DNA from: Panorpa germanica
Lineage: Eukaryota > Arthropoda > Insecta > Mecoptera > Panorpidae
Length of the DNA: 64,000 nt
Reading direction: 5' to 3'
Assembly: GCA_963678705.1 (NCBI GenBank)
Contig: OY783208.1
Coordinates: forward strand, 11,076,282-11,140,281
Shown here: positions 45,641-55,900 of the stretch, in pieces
Layout of the letters: each line of letters begins with the position of its first letter
How positions within the stretch are numbered: position 1 is the stretch's first letter
The notes under the pieces: model-generated
Told to the model about the DNA's origin: nothing
Databases searched by the model: none
Seen by the model: only the letters and a program-made list of their open reading frames with translations
Translations under genes and position numbers: made by a program

Positions 45641-48355
45641 CTAGAGTATTGAGTCCTTCGGTAGTCTGTATTTGATCTTGAAGGGTAGGCTGTCGTGTAT
45701 GTATTGTCGAAGATGCTGTATTAATGGGTTATCGTGATTTTTTAAGGTGTTGTAAAATTTTTCTGTTTGCTGCTTTATGGTTGTTTTAATGTATATCGAG
45801 TCAGTCTCTTCATGTAGTCGTGTTGTGCTGTAGTCATAAGGTAAATCGTGTGCTAACTTTAAGCATTTGTTTTGAATAATTTGTAGTTTCTTTTTGTTGG
45901 ATTTGGATGAATTTCCCCATATTTGTGCCCCGTAGCTTAATGTCGGTTTTATAATTGCATTATAAATTAATTTTTTGTTGTGTGTGTTTAGTCCCCTATC
46001 TTTCTTTAGTAGTCCATATAGTGCCCCAATGGCTTGATTTGCTTTTGCTGTTGTATTTGATATATGTGGGGAGTATGTGAGTTTGGTGTCTAGAGTAATG
46101 CCAAGATATTTAACTGTATTTGACCATTCAATAATATTGTTATCTAATTTTATCTTGGCATTTGGAGGCTTTCGCTGGTGCGTAAAAAATATGGCTGCTG
46201 TTTTGGTTGTATTTATTTTAAGTTTCCATTTGAAGTAAAAGTCTTTTAGTTCGTCCAAAGCTTCTGATAGTCTGTTAGTGATAGTGGTGTCTAGTTTAGC
46301 TGAGGTGTGGAGTCCAGTATCGTCTGCAAATAATGTCAAGTGAGTGTTGTCAGTTTTTGGAATGTCGTTGATGAAGTAATTGTATAGTGACGGGCTAAGT
46401 AAGGATCCTTGAGGAACTCCAGCTGGTATTTCTCTCGTTGAAGATTCGTCGTCTTTTAGTGATACTTTGAATTGTCTGTGTTTCAAGTAAGCCTGTATGA
46501 TTTTGATGATGTATGTTGGTAAATTTATTGTCGTCAGTTTATGTATTAAACCATCATGCCAAACTGTGTCAAACGCTTTTTCCATGTCCAGTAGTACAAA
46601 TCCTGTATTTCTTTTCATATTGTATTGCATTGACACTTGTTCGGCAATCCGGAGTAGTTGGTGGGTGGTCGAATGTGCTTTCCTAAATTCAAATTGTTCA
46701 TTTATTATGTTGTTGTTGACGTGTTCGAAAGTTTGTATTCTGTTTAATATTATTTTTTCTAAGATTTTGCTCATATGAGATAGTAAACTAATTGGTCTGT
46801 AATTTTGTGGTACTCTATTGTCTTTCTTTGGTTTATGGAAGGCTAGAACTTTTGCGGTTTTCCAGCTTTGTGGGTAGTATCCTATGATTAAGCAGGCGTT
46901 AAAAATTTTGGTGAGGTATACTATAGCCTTCTTGGGGAGATTTTTTAGTACAAGGTTTGAGATGGCATCTATGCCTGGGGCTTTTTTGTTGCTTGATTTC
47001 TTTATTATGTTTTGAATTTCTTTTGGGGTTGTGAGTGTTGAGGCGTCTGAGTTTATGAATTCGTCTTGTTGTAATTTTAAAATGGATGATTTGACTATTT
47101 CTTCTGTGTGGGGGTCGTGTATATGTCATCTTATGTCCTGTTAATTTGAAGGATGCTTCAAACGCATCTGCTAATGCGTTTGCTTTTGAGATGTTGCTGA
47201 AGGCTGTAGTTGTATTGTGTTGCAGTGGTGGTATGGTGGTCGGTTTGTTTCGTGATAACTTTGCTAGCTTCCATAATGAATTGTCTTGCGTACTGAGTGA
47301 TGTCAATTTGTCTGTCCATTGTTGTTGTCTGAGTTCGTGAATTTCTGTTTTCGTGTTGGCGTCACCTGATCTTTGCCATGTTCTTCGTGTAGTGTTCTTA
47401 TCATGTATCAGTTGTTTTATGTGTGGTGTTAATATTGTTCTAAATGGTGTAATACGTTTCTTTGTTATTGAGGAGTTGGTCGCTGTTTGAATTATGTCAG
47501 TAATGTGTTTGACAGCCTCATCTATTGATTCCGCGTCGGTGTATGTGTTTGGGTCAAGTGTTAAGTTTTCGTTGATAACATGTCTAAATAGTGGCCAGTG
47601 TGCGTTTTTGTAGTCGTTTCTTGTTTTCGGTGGTCTAGTGTGAATTCCTCCTAGCGAGAATTTGACTGGTAGATGATCAGAGGTCAGTTTTTGTAATGCT
47701 TGTAAGTCTGTAGTGTTATGGACATTTTGTAGTAGTACTATGTCCAGTGTGCTTGGTGCGTTGTTCCTATTATGTGGGTAGTGTGTGTAATTGTCTGGAT
47801 AAGCTATGATTTGATTGTGTAGTTGAGTATAATTGTAGATGATGTTTCCGCTGTTGTTTGATTGTCTACAGTTCCAGTAAGTATGTTTAGCGTTGAAATT
47901 TCCTGCTAAAATTACTCTACTGGAGAAGTTAAATATTGTATTTAAGTCAGAGTCAAGTACCTGGGTGTTTGGCGGTGTATATCTTACTACTATTGATGAG
48001 GTCTATTGTTTATGTATATTTCTATTGCTGTGGTGTCCATGTTTGTTGTTTGTATATTTTGTAGTTGAGTATGTTGGATATTTTCGCGAACTAAGATAGC
48101 GACGCCTCCTCCCCGTCTGCCCTGTCTGTCATTTCTGTATGTGTTAAATGTGTTTATCTTAAGTCTGTCGGTTGGTCGTAGCCATGTTTCTGTAATCAGA
48201 GCTATATCAATGTTTTCATCGAATAGAACATCTGTTAATTCAATTTTTTTACTGTGGATACTTTGGGCATTCCATAACAATATATTTATTTCCGACATTA
48301 GGCGAAGGCCTGTGCACATATTATGAATGCTTGTAGCTTTTCTTCGGGTGAACAT
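45641..48355 (-). pseudogene. LINE C ORF2: APE endonuclease and reverse transcriptase
   Basis: The endonuclease starts near 48298 with INILLWNAQSIHSKK and ITETWLRP. A frame change near 48000 leads to a frame that stays open to about 47110 and contains VILAGNFNAKHTYW (the usual GDFNAKH Asp is Asn here) and SDHLPVKFSLGG. A second change near 47120 enters the RT frame, open to 45641: KKAPGIDAISN, QNYRPISLLSHMSK, DMEKAFDTVWHD, AGVPQGSLLSP, FADDTGLH and KYLGITLD. The C-terminus is complete. Two frameshifts and the Asn substitution make it inactive. Confidence 0.85.
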
Positions 48356-49300
48356 CCAGATTTTATTTTATTTTTGAAATTTCTTAAGGATTGCAGTATT
48401 TTGGGTATGTCTATTAAGCTATTTATTTCCGCTAATTCTTTGATGACGTCGTTTATTGATTCCTCTCCTTGTCTTGGATTTTCTTGTGGTGTATATTGTA
48501 CTTCTTCTTTGGGGCGTCGTGGCTGGGCGATAAAGAGATAGATTTGGTCTTGCAGGGAGACTTGGGAACTGTTCCCTTGATGGGGTGAATCCGGCAGGTC
48601 TGGCTTGTTGTGGTGGTCTCTTATTGTGTGTGGCTTATAGTTTTGCTGCATATGATAATCTGTTCGGGCACCCTGGAAAATTGGCAGGGTGGGGACCTTC
48701 GCAATTGCAACATTGAGCCGGTGAGACCCTATCTTTTTTTGTGCACTCGGTTGTTCTATGCATTCCCGTGCATTTCACACATCTCTCTTCCAAGTTGCAA
48801 CTTACTTGGGTGTGGCCAAACTGTTGGCATCTGTAGCACTGTATCCCACTTTTTGTTTTGTACTTTGCAAATTGTACTTTAATATGTGAAATGTCTTTGA
48901 CCTGCATGTTTAGGTCTCTCACTGTTGTGCTGCCTCCTGTGAAATATAGGAGATATGGCACTGTATGTCTTGTAGTTTCGGTTTTGGTTTTCAACATGGC
49001 TGTCTTTAAGATATGCAGACCTTTTCCTTTTAGCTTTTCTGTTATTAGTGCTGCATCCATTTGGGGAAGGCCATATAGAACACATTTATAATCTCTTTCG
49101 TATTCTGTCTTGTAGGTGTTGAAGGCGGTTCCGGTATCTTTTAGTACCTTATTAACATTTTTAAAGTCTTCTAACGTTGTCGTTATTAGCACTAGGTCAC
49201 CACTTGGTTTAAACTTAATGTTATATTTTGCCTTGGCGTGTTGTTTTATCAGTTGGAATAATTTGTTTGCGTCTGGTGATGAATATTTAATTATTATTGT
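48298..49300 (-). pseudogene. LINE C ORF1: zinc-knuckle RNA-binding protein, 5'-truncated
   Basis: Read from the truncation at 49300: an RRM-like/PRE_C2HC segment (YKCVLYGLPQMDAALITEKL, IKVQFAKYKTKSG), then three Cys-rich units (CYRCQQFGHTQVSC, CVKCTGMHRTTEC, CCNCEGPHPANFPGC). A one-base shift near 48645 moves the frame to MQQNYKPHTIRDHH..., ending at 48298. The stop overlaps the ORF2 start region, as usual for these elements. Confidence 0.8.
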
Positions 49301-49313
49301 TATGTAGTAATAG
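49301..49313. other. 13 bp target-site duplication of LINE C, right copy
   Basis: Perfect TATGTAGTAATAG match to 45393-45405. Confidence 0.92.
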
Positions 49314-51760
49314 GTCTTATTAATAACTTATATAACAGTAATTTGTTGTTTACATTAAGTTGGCTGTTTGGGCCAATTAAATTGTATATGCAGTGCATCA
49401 TACCATAGGCCTTGTTCTTTCTTTCATTTATATGTTTGGTGAAGGTAAGTTTCTTGTCCATTATTACTCCCAAGTATTTTATTTCGTCTTTCCAGCAAAT
49501 TTGTTCCCCATTGAGCGATAGAGTGGGTATATCTATTTTCTTGGAGGATTTTCTAAATAGAATCGCTTCGCTTTTGCTGGCGTTCACTTTGATTTTCCAC
49601 TTGTCGTAATATGGTTCAAGGATGTCTAAGTGCTGTTGAAGTCTTAACGTTATTAGTTTTGGACATTTTGATGTAGTAAATATTCCCGTGTCGTCTGCAA
49701 AGATAGTCAATTGTGCCTTTTCGTGCTTCGGTATATCGTGTATATATACTAAGAATAGTGTGGGCCCTGGTATCAATACTTGTGGCACACCGGCATCTAT
49801 TGGTCTACTTGTGGACTGATCGTTGTTGATCTTAGTGTAGAATGTTCTGACTGTTAAATAGTGTGCGATTATCCTTATTATGTACCTTGGGAGTTGTAGT
49901 TTTATTAGTTTGTATATGAGTCCATCTATCCAAACTGTGTCGAATGCTGCCTGCATGTCGAGACATACCATTCTGGTTATTTTCCCTTTTTCGTTGAATC
50001 CTCTAACTGATTTCTCTACAACTCTTGTTAGAGCATGTATAGTAGAATGGCCAGTTCGGAATCCATACTGTTCATCTGGTAGTACATTCCTTTCTTCTAT
50101 TGCCTTGTTCAGCCTTTTGGCAATTATTTTTTCTGCTACCTTACTCATTGTACAGAGTAGGCTGATAGGGCGATAGTGCTTCGGGAATTGTGGTTCTTTC
50201 CTTGGTTTTTTAAAGGGTAGTATATTGGCTACTTTCCATTCTCGAGGGAAGTATCCCAGATGTAGCATTTTGTTAATTATTTGTGTCAAAATAATTAATG
50301 TTTTCCTTGTTACGTGTTTTAGTGTTATATTTTGTATTGTGTCTGGTCCTGGTGCTTTCTTATTTGACAGTTGCTTAATTATGTTGCGAAGTTCTGTAGG
50401 TGTTGTGTAGTCAATTTCTTCATGCTTGCATGCAGAAATATTGTTCAGGTAGTTGAAGACGGTAGTTTTGACCTTTTCGCTGAAGTTGGTTTTAGCCATA
50501 TTGTCGTTTTGTTTGTGTACTGCTTCGAACGCGTCGGTTACAGCATTTGCTTTCTCCGCTGGGTTGTAGACAATTCCACCATGGGTCTGCAGTGGTGGTA
50601 TTTCCTCCCTTTTCTTTGTTAACCTTTTTGCTAATGTCCAGACTTTAGCATGATGGGGTCTAATTTTTAATAATGTAGTCCGCCATTTGTTATTGTTGTG
50701 TTCAATTATTTCATTTTTAATTTCACTTGCAAGTTTGTTCATTCTGGTTTTTAGTGTGGTATCTCGCGTGTTTTGCCATAGTCGTCTGATTCTATTTTTG
50801 TGTTTGATTTTATTTTTAATATGTTGTGGCAATTCTGAGTGATTGTTGCAGTTTATTAGTGGAACTGAGCCTCTTGTATTATGTAGCATATGTAACTTCT
50901 TTTACAGTGTTGTCTATGTCTGCAACATTATTTATTTCTTTTGTATGATTTATTTGTTTATCCAGGATGTTTTGGAATTTGTTCCAGTCTGCTTTGCTGT
51001 AATCGTATCTTTCTTGTTCTTTCTTGTTTAATATTTTGTTTTGTTGTAGCGGAATTTTTATTATTACTGGGTTATGATCCGAATCAGTTTGAGTTAGTGT
51101 TATTGGTGTTTCCAGTATTTGTATTGCTTGCGTAAGTGCTAAGTCTATATACCATACTGGTGCCATGTTGTCAGCAGAGGGGTAATGTGTTGGTGTGTCG
51201 GTGTTGTGGAGAGTAATTTTGTGTATGTTGTCCAGGAGATATTTGTGCAGCGTATTACCGCTTGTGTTGCTGGTAGCACAGTTCCAGGTAGCATGTTTAG
51301 CGTTAAGGTCGCCTGCTATCATTACTTTATTATTCAGTTTGAACAATGTGTCTAGGTCTGCTTTACTTATAACAGTGTTTGGTGTATTATAAATAGCTAC
51401 TAGGGTGATTGGTTGTTGTACACATTGTACTGTAATTGCTGTTGCTTCAGTGCTATGTAATGCCGGTAAATTAACGTATGTATGTTTTATTAATTTTATC
51501 ATGACTGCTTTAATTATTAATTGCATTTATTTAACTGCATTTATTAATAATTTTTTATCATGACTGCTGTGCCTCCTCCCATGCTATGTGCTCTGTCGGT
51601 TCTATATATTATATATTTATCTAGAATTAGTCTGTGCTGCGGTTTAAGCCACGTTTCGCTTAGTAGTGCAACGTCTATGTCTTCGTTTTTCATTATGTTC
51701 AATAGTTCTGCCTTGTGGGGTAGTAAGCTGTGGCAGTTTCAATGTAGTACTTTTATGATT
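49314..51760 (-). pseudogene. LINE B ORF2: endonuclease and reverse transcriptase, interrupted
   Basis: It starts near 51750 with KVLH-stop-NCHSLLPHK, where TGA replaces a probable Trp, then ALLSETWLKP. A 59 bp local insertion at about 51494-51568 breaks the endonuclease, which resumes in IAGDLNAKHATWNCA and TDSDHNPVIIK. A frame change at about 50885 leads into the RT (50889-49314): KKAPGPDTIQN, HYRPISLLCTMSKVAEK, DMQAAFDTVWIDG, AGVPQVLIPGP (usual Q-G-S altered), FADDTGIF and KYLGVIMDKKLTF. The terminal part continues at 45403 beyond LINE C. Confidence 0.85.
51494..51568. repeat. 16 bp direct repeats flanking a 43 bp AT-rich hairpin inside LINE B ORF2
   Basis: TTTTATCATGACTGCT at 51494-51509 and 51553-51568 flank an AT-rich segment with inverted ends (AATTATTAAT and ATTAATAATT). 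It disrupts the endonuclease frame between TAVMIK and the next coding segment. It could be a tiny insertion with target duplication or a templated repair scar. Confidence 0.7.
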
Positions 51761-52878
51761 AATCTAGTAGTGATAGGAAGCAATTTAGTAGTATTTTTAA
51801 CTTTGTTTTCCTGTCTGGGGCTCTTTCTATATTGGTGATGCAATCCGAGAGTGCTTGCATTGACGGCATGGTAAAATTTGCAGTATCAGTATCTTTGTTT
51901 GTAGTGATGGATTCATTTAATTGATTGTTGGCTGTTACTATATTTGCATACGTCATTGGCGCTCGTTGTGTTGTTCTGGCTGGTGAGATTTTCTCCAACA
52001 CTGTAACAGGTGCCGGTATTATTGTTGGTTGGTGTTGATGTGGTCTCCTTGTAGGTCTATTTGTTGTTTTTTGCTGTGTCCTATATGTTATGTACTCGAT
52101 TCTCTTGCTACATTGGCTGTAGTTTGCCGGATGGTTCATGCCACAGAGTGCACATTCCGCTTTCCCGGTCTCTTGCTGGCATTGTCCAATTTCGTGCTCT
52201 TTTGTGCATTTTATGCACATGGTTTCATGCTGCAATTTTTAGCCGCGTGGCCAAAACGTTGGCAGTTGAAGCATTGCGTTACGCCACTTTTGTTTTTGTA
52301 TTTCTCCCAGCGTACAACGTCGTGGCAGATGTATTTTTTGTTTTTTATAAGTTCCGTTGTGTCCGTGTTGTTGTTGATTGTGATGAGATACATCGGATAT
52401 AGCACCTTTTCGTTGTTTTTTTTTTGTACATCTGCTCCACTTTTTCGGCTATTGGGGTAACGCTGTTCAGGTCTTCTTTAATGTCTTCACACGTTGTAGT
52501 TGGGTGAATCCCTTTTACAACGAATTTTCGTCTTTTGTCTTTCTGTTGTGTGTACGTGTAGTTTTCCATTTTCCATTCGTACAGTATGCTTCTGACTTTA
52601 CTGAACTCTTCATCTGTTTTTGTGTAGAGTTTAAAACTCTCTACACCGTATTTCACGTTAAGGTATTTGCTTTGAAGTCGGTTTCTTATTTTCTGAAAAG
52701 TGTCCGCCGGGTTTAATAACTTTATAGCTAGTACTATTGGCGGTGGTGATTTTGTTTTTGTCACTATCACAGCGTCGCTGGTGTCCACAGTGTTCTCGAT
52801 TGGCTGGAATCTGTTTATAGTCTCTACTGGTGTTATTTTTAACATTTTTGGCTTCTGGAAGCCATCTTCTTCCATCAT
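51759..52878 (-). pseudogene. LINE B ORF1: zinc-knuckle RNA-binding protein
   Basis: A likely ATG at 52878 gives MMEEDGFQKPK. A PRE_C2HC-type region (RRKFVVKGIHPTTTCEDIKE) follows. One frame change near 52400 leads to CFNCQRFGHAAKNC and another near 52230 to CIKCTKEHEIGQC and CALCGMNHPANYSQC. The C-terminal part (MQALSDCITNIERA...) ends at 51759, just upstream of ORF2. Two frameshifts make it inactive. Confidence 0.8.
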
Positions 52879-53020
52879 CTCCACACTGTCGTCGCTGCAA
52901 TTAATTCTTTTTTTTATTGTTTTTCATTGTAGACTTATCATGGTCTTGGTCTAGACAACCAATTCCTTGATTTACGTCTTTTATATATTGTTCTACGTCA
53001 TATACCATCAAGCACTTTAA

Positions 53021-53157
53021 CTTTACTTGCATACTTCACTTGCACACTTCACTTGCACACTTCACTTGCACACTTCACTTGCACACTTCACTTGCACACT
53101 TCACTTGCACACTTCACTTGCACACTTTACTTGCACACTTCACTTGCACACTTCACT
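53021..53157 (-). repeat. 13 bp tandem array (about 10.5 units) in LINE B 5' UTR
   Basis: The unit ACTTGCACACTTC repeats nearly perfectly from 53021 to 53157, with single variants (ACTTGCATACTTC first, ACTTGCACACTTT near the end). It lies about 140 bp upstream of the LINE B ORF1 start. In several LINEs, tandem 5' UTR monomers carry promoter activity; that role is only inferred here. As 13 is not a multiple of 3, the array cycles through frames and the apparent ORF across it is spurious. Confidence 0.9.
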
Positions 53158-53262
53158 AATCACTTTCTTACCCGTTATCCTCCTTAGTAAGTATATATAT
53201 TATAGAGTCCTTCAGAGTCTTCTTAAAAAATGATCTCCTTGTATCAGTCTATCTTTCTTCTG

Positions 53263-53395
53263 GTCCGAGGTTGTTTGAAGTTCGCGTTCACAATTGTTGC
53301 CACCCGTTGGTTGTGTATCATTTGCATAGGAAAAGTTTTCTCTCCTAAGCTGGTGTGGGCCGTTGCGTTGTGTGTTTCTTGTTGATGGTTTGGTG
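53263..53395 (-). pseudogene. Fragment of LINE A-type ORF1
   Basis: It matches 43125-43255 in order and orientation: ACAATTGTTGCC, GGTTGTGTA, AGTTTTCTCTCCTAAG, CCGTTGCGTTGTG and TTTCTTGTTGAT. This is the ORF1 C-terminal region around LRRENLSYANVL. It marks a second, mostly lost copy of the LINE A family next to LINE B's 5' end. Confidence 0.75.
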
Positions 53396-54140
53396 CTCGC
53401 TCGGGAGTCACGGGAATACTTTTTTATATTTGCTATAATTTTTTTAGGGGGATTGTCAAGGGGACACTTTAGGGGATTTAAACTATTATCAATGTCAGAA
53501 CTATTATTTGATTTTATGCTTTGTAATTTATCAGTATTTCTGTTTCTTTTTAGTGTTAAATTCAGAATTTTGCTAGTACAAGCGTAGAGCTAGTACTTGC
53601 AAGTAGAGCGAGTCCGCCATCTTACACTTGACACGATATGTTTTCTTCGTTGAAACGAGGCGTGAAAGTCGTGGTATTATTTTGACAATTTCTTTAACTT
53701 CTATCTTAGATTCTGTTACAGAAGAATCACTCGTGGGCGGTTCCATTTTTTTGGACGCCATTCGTGTAATTCTTTTAGACATGTCTGAGGTTTAAAGATG
53801 TTGAAGATGTACGATGAAAGCAAAAGACGAACAAATATGTCTTGACTCTTCACCGCGTAGTAACTATATCTTGAAGTGAAATCACCAGACAGGGAGTTAC
53901 TGTTGGTAAAGAAGGTGATTGGAAAATTTACAAAATTTTCCAATTGTTGTCCGGGTAATAGGTTGCACACGCAGGAAGATACTACCACCAGCACTTCAAA
54001 AAATCACTAATCTGCTGTAACCTTTATTGAAAATACTCTGCTGGGTGCAATGCAAGAGTATTTTGTGATTAAGTATTATAAAGAGAAGCTTAACCTGAGG
54101 CCCTCTTTAATAATGTCAAGTGTAAGATGGTAAACTAGAA
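53396..54140. other. Unassigned DNA; possible LINE ORF1 N-terminal remnant
   Basis: A minus-strand frame from 53782 (MSKRITRMASKKMEPPTSD...) breaks at about 53575. An open continuation reaches 53396 (SKILNLTLKRNRNTDKLQ...), giving Ser/Lys-rich sequence resembling the low-complexity N-terminus of a LINE ORF1 and merging into the LINE A-type fragment. GCCATCTTACACTTGACA at about 53618 has an inverted match at about 54115. The family is not certain. Confidence 0.35.
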
Positions 54141-54347
54141 GATGCAGTGTTAATTGTTATGTTGAAATTGTTCTGGCGATACCCAGACTATCGATGGCTA
54201 TGCCAAGTCGGCTCTGAGTATGTCAAGGAGGTTTGCCCTTGGGATGTATGTATGGTGGCACAGGGACTGTGGTCAACAAATGATGCTCCCGACCCTGTAA
54301 CTACCACGAAGTGTGATTGGAAACCTGTCTGACACACTATTGTTTTG

Positions 54348-54380
<33 letters not shown>
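54140..54380 (+). mobile_element. Possible 5'-truncated retroposed sequence with a 33-base poly(A)
   Basis: A GC-richer stretch ends in 33 consecutive A residues (54348-54380), suggesting the 3' end of a retroposed RNA on the plus strand, opposite to every LINE around it. The 61-codon frame 54147-54332 is not recognised. No target duplication or upstream coding region was identified. Its parent element is unknown. Confidence 0.35.
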
Positions 54381-54383
<3 letters not shown>

Positions 54384-55030
54384 GTGCGACGACCTCAATA
54401 TCGCCTCAGAACCCCAGCTAAAATCTCACAAAAAAGATATTATTATCAAATCTGCTTCAAATCCTGGTCGTAACCGAAGTAGAACTTTTCATCAAAAGGC
54501 TAATAAAAACAGATTCCAATAATATATTATAAAGATTCACTATATACATAGCATCGAAAATTTCTAAACTTAAGAAATATGGTTATCTCATTTGAATTTG
54601 CTTAAATATTTATATACATTGCAATATTTCAAAATATTTCATTTATATTGGTTGATTGGAGAGTTTTGAAGGTGTTGCTTGTAGAATGCAGTAATTGTAT
54701 AGCTGTTTCCATGATGCGTCGATCTGGAAGTTCTCTGCAATGATGATACAAAGTAATCAGATTACATATTCATTTCTTAATAGTCTATATATTTGTCACC
54801 TAGATTAGTCACCTAGAAACAAACAGTCTGAGCATAATAAATTTTAATGAGTTTATTTATCACGACGAATTTCAAATCACAAACACTCTCAAAAAAAAAA
54901 AAACAATGTTATTTACTCCAACAAAAAACAATTTAATTCATTTCGTTTCGAACATTCGCACATGCTACATCAGTTTTTTTTTCTTTTTTAAAAAAAAAAC
55001 CATAAATAATTTTTTTCACACACACACAAT
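54381..55030. other. Non-coding, low-complexity DNA
   Basis: No gene was seen. It contains A/T homopolymers near 54889-54905 and 54980-55000 and a short (CA)n at about 55016-55027. Confidence 0.4.
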
Positions 55031-55039
55031 TCATTTATA

Positions 55040-55889
55040 ATTTTTTCTCTCTAGCTCGTATAACTTTGGGGCAATTAGGGTCATAAGTTGGGTAGAATGT
55101 GGTTTCTTCCGTGCCCTGCATGGTCCGCAACTGGGGTTTTCCTTACCTTTTGGACAATCCTTTTGGGAATGCCCCACAATCCCACAATGTCTACATTGCT
55201 TTGCAATATGTCCAATGCCTAAGCAATGGTAACATCGAGTGATCGCTTTTTACTCTCTCACAGTGTGAGATTTTACACTTCTTTTTTAGTAGCAGTCTCC
55301 GGACATGTCCTGAGACCTCTATCACCACGTTGGCTAAGCTGGGATCGTGTTTAGACTTACGTACGTCTCGTACCTTTGTGGTCTGATCGTACTCATGCCT
55401 ATCGACTTCTCCATCTCTAACGTTATTATCATAAATATCATTTATAACATTCGTTTCTCTACCTTAGAGATTCACACCGAGGATAATCATCTTCGGGCGT
55501 ATCACCTCCGGCAGTTTAGTTCGAAGACCGCATTGTTTAAGTTTTTTGCAATTTTTTAATAGTTCGAGATCTTTCTCGGATGGCATTTCCACTAATACAC
55601 TTGAATTACGTATCTTCTTTATGTTTTTCACTTTTATATTTGATAACTCAGGACGTATGTCTTTGAGCAGTTTTAGTCTATTTGCCTTGCTGGTGGAGTC
55701 ACTACTACCCTCAGCAGGCTTAACAATTATTAAGTTTTTCTTAATTTTATTAATTGAGGGATTCGGGTCCACAACCGGTCTATGAGGAATGGCCCTAGCA
55801 GCTGTTGTTGCCGTCTTGGCGTATGTCCTACTAGGATTGGCATTTACCCTACTAGTCTCAAGAGAACTGACTCGCTCTCTAAGATCCAC
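55040..55889 (-). pseudogene. R1-like LINE ORF1 fragment, second copy
   Basis: Minus strand: a coiled-coil-like start (LRERVSSLETSR), a Lys-rich middle (NIKVKNIKKIRNSSVLVEM) and IRPKMIILGVNL, then frame breaks near 55465. The knuckle region at 55240-55130 reads RCYHCLGIGHIAKQC joined directly to RHCGIVGHSQKDC, where the other copy (57620-58297) has eight more residues, so one knuckle boundary is deleted in frame. It abuts the truncated RT of the neighbouring copy at about 55900. It is a dead fragment. Confidence 0.75.
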
Positions 55890-55900
55890 TACTTCCTCAC

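Larger units (their letters stand above)
45406..49300 (-). mobile_element. LINE 'C' (Jockey-like), 5'-truncated, inserted into LINE B
   Basis: 3895 bp on the minus strand. The 3' end at 45406 consists of a short tandem (TTCAAAGTTCAAAG as read on the plus strand), as in Jockey-type elements lacking a long poly(A). The 5' end is truncated inside ORF1 at about 49300. Perfect 13 bp duplications flank it. It carries ORF1 (49300-48298) and ORF2 (about 48355-45641). Confidence 0.92.
49314..53260 (-). mobile_element. LINE 'B' (Jockey-like), 5' segment including 5' UTR repeats
   Basis: Minus-strand order: 5' UTR with a 13 bp tandem array (53157-53021), ORF1 (52878-51759), ORF2 (about 51760-49314, continuing at 45403-45083). 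The 5' limit is near 53260, where a fragment of a LINE A-type ORF1 begins. The host copy is older than LINE C, which interrupts it. Confidence 0.8.

Noticed and set aside
52029-52460. Plus-strand frames of 113-143 codons with hydrophobic stretches
   Set aside because: Antisense to the zinc-knuckle region of LINE B ORF1.
53021-53157. CRISPR-like array
   Set aside because: Units are contiguous 13-mers without spacers, in a eukaryotic LINE context.
53027-53233. Repetitive His/Leu/Thr protein
   Set aside because: It is the 13 bp tandem array read in one frame, so it is not a gene.
54348-54380. Poly(A) as evidence of a processed pseudogene
   Set aside because: No upstream coding homology or target duplication was recognised, so it is listed only as a possible retroposed sequence.
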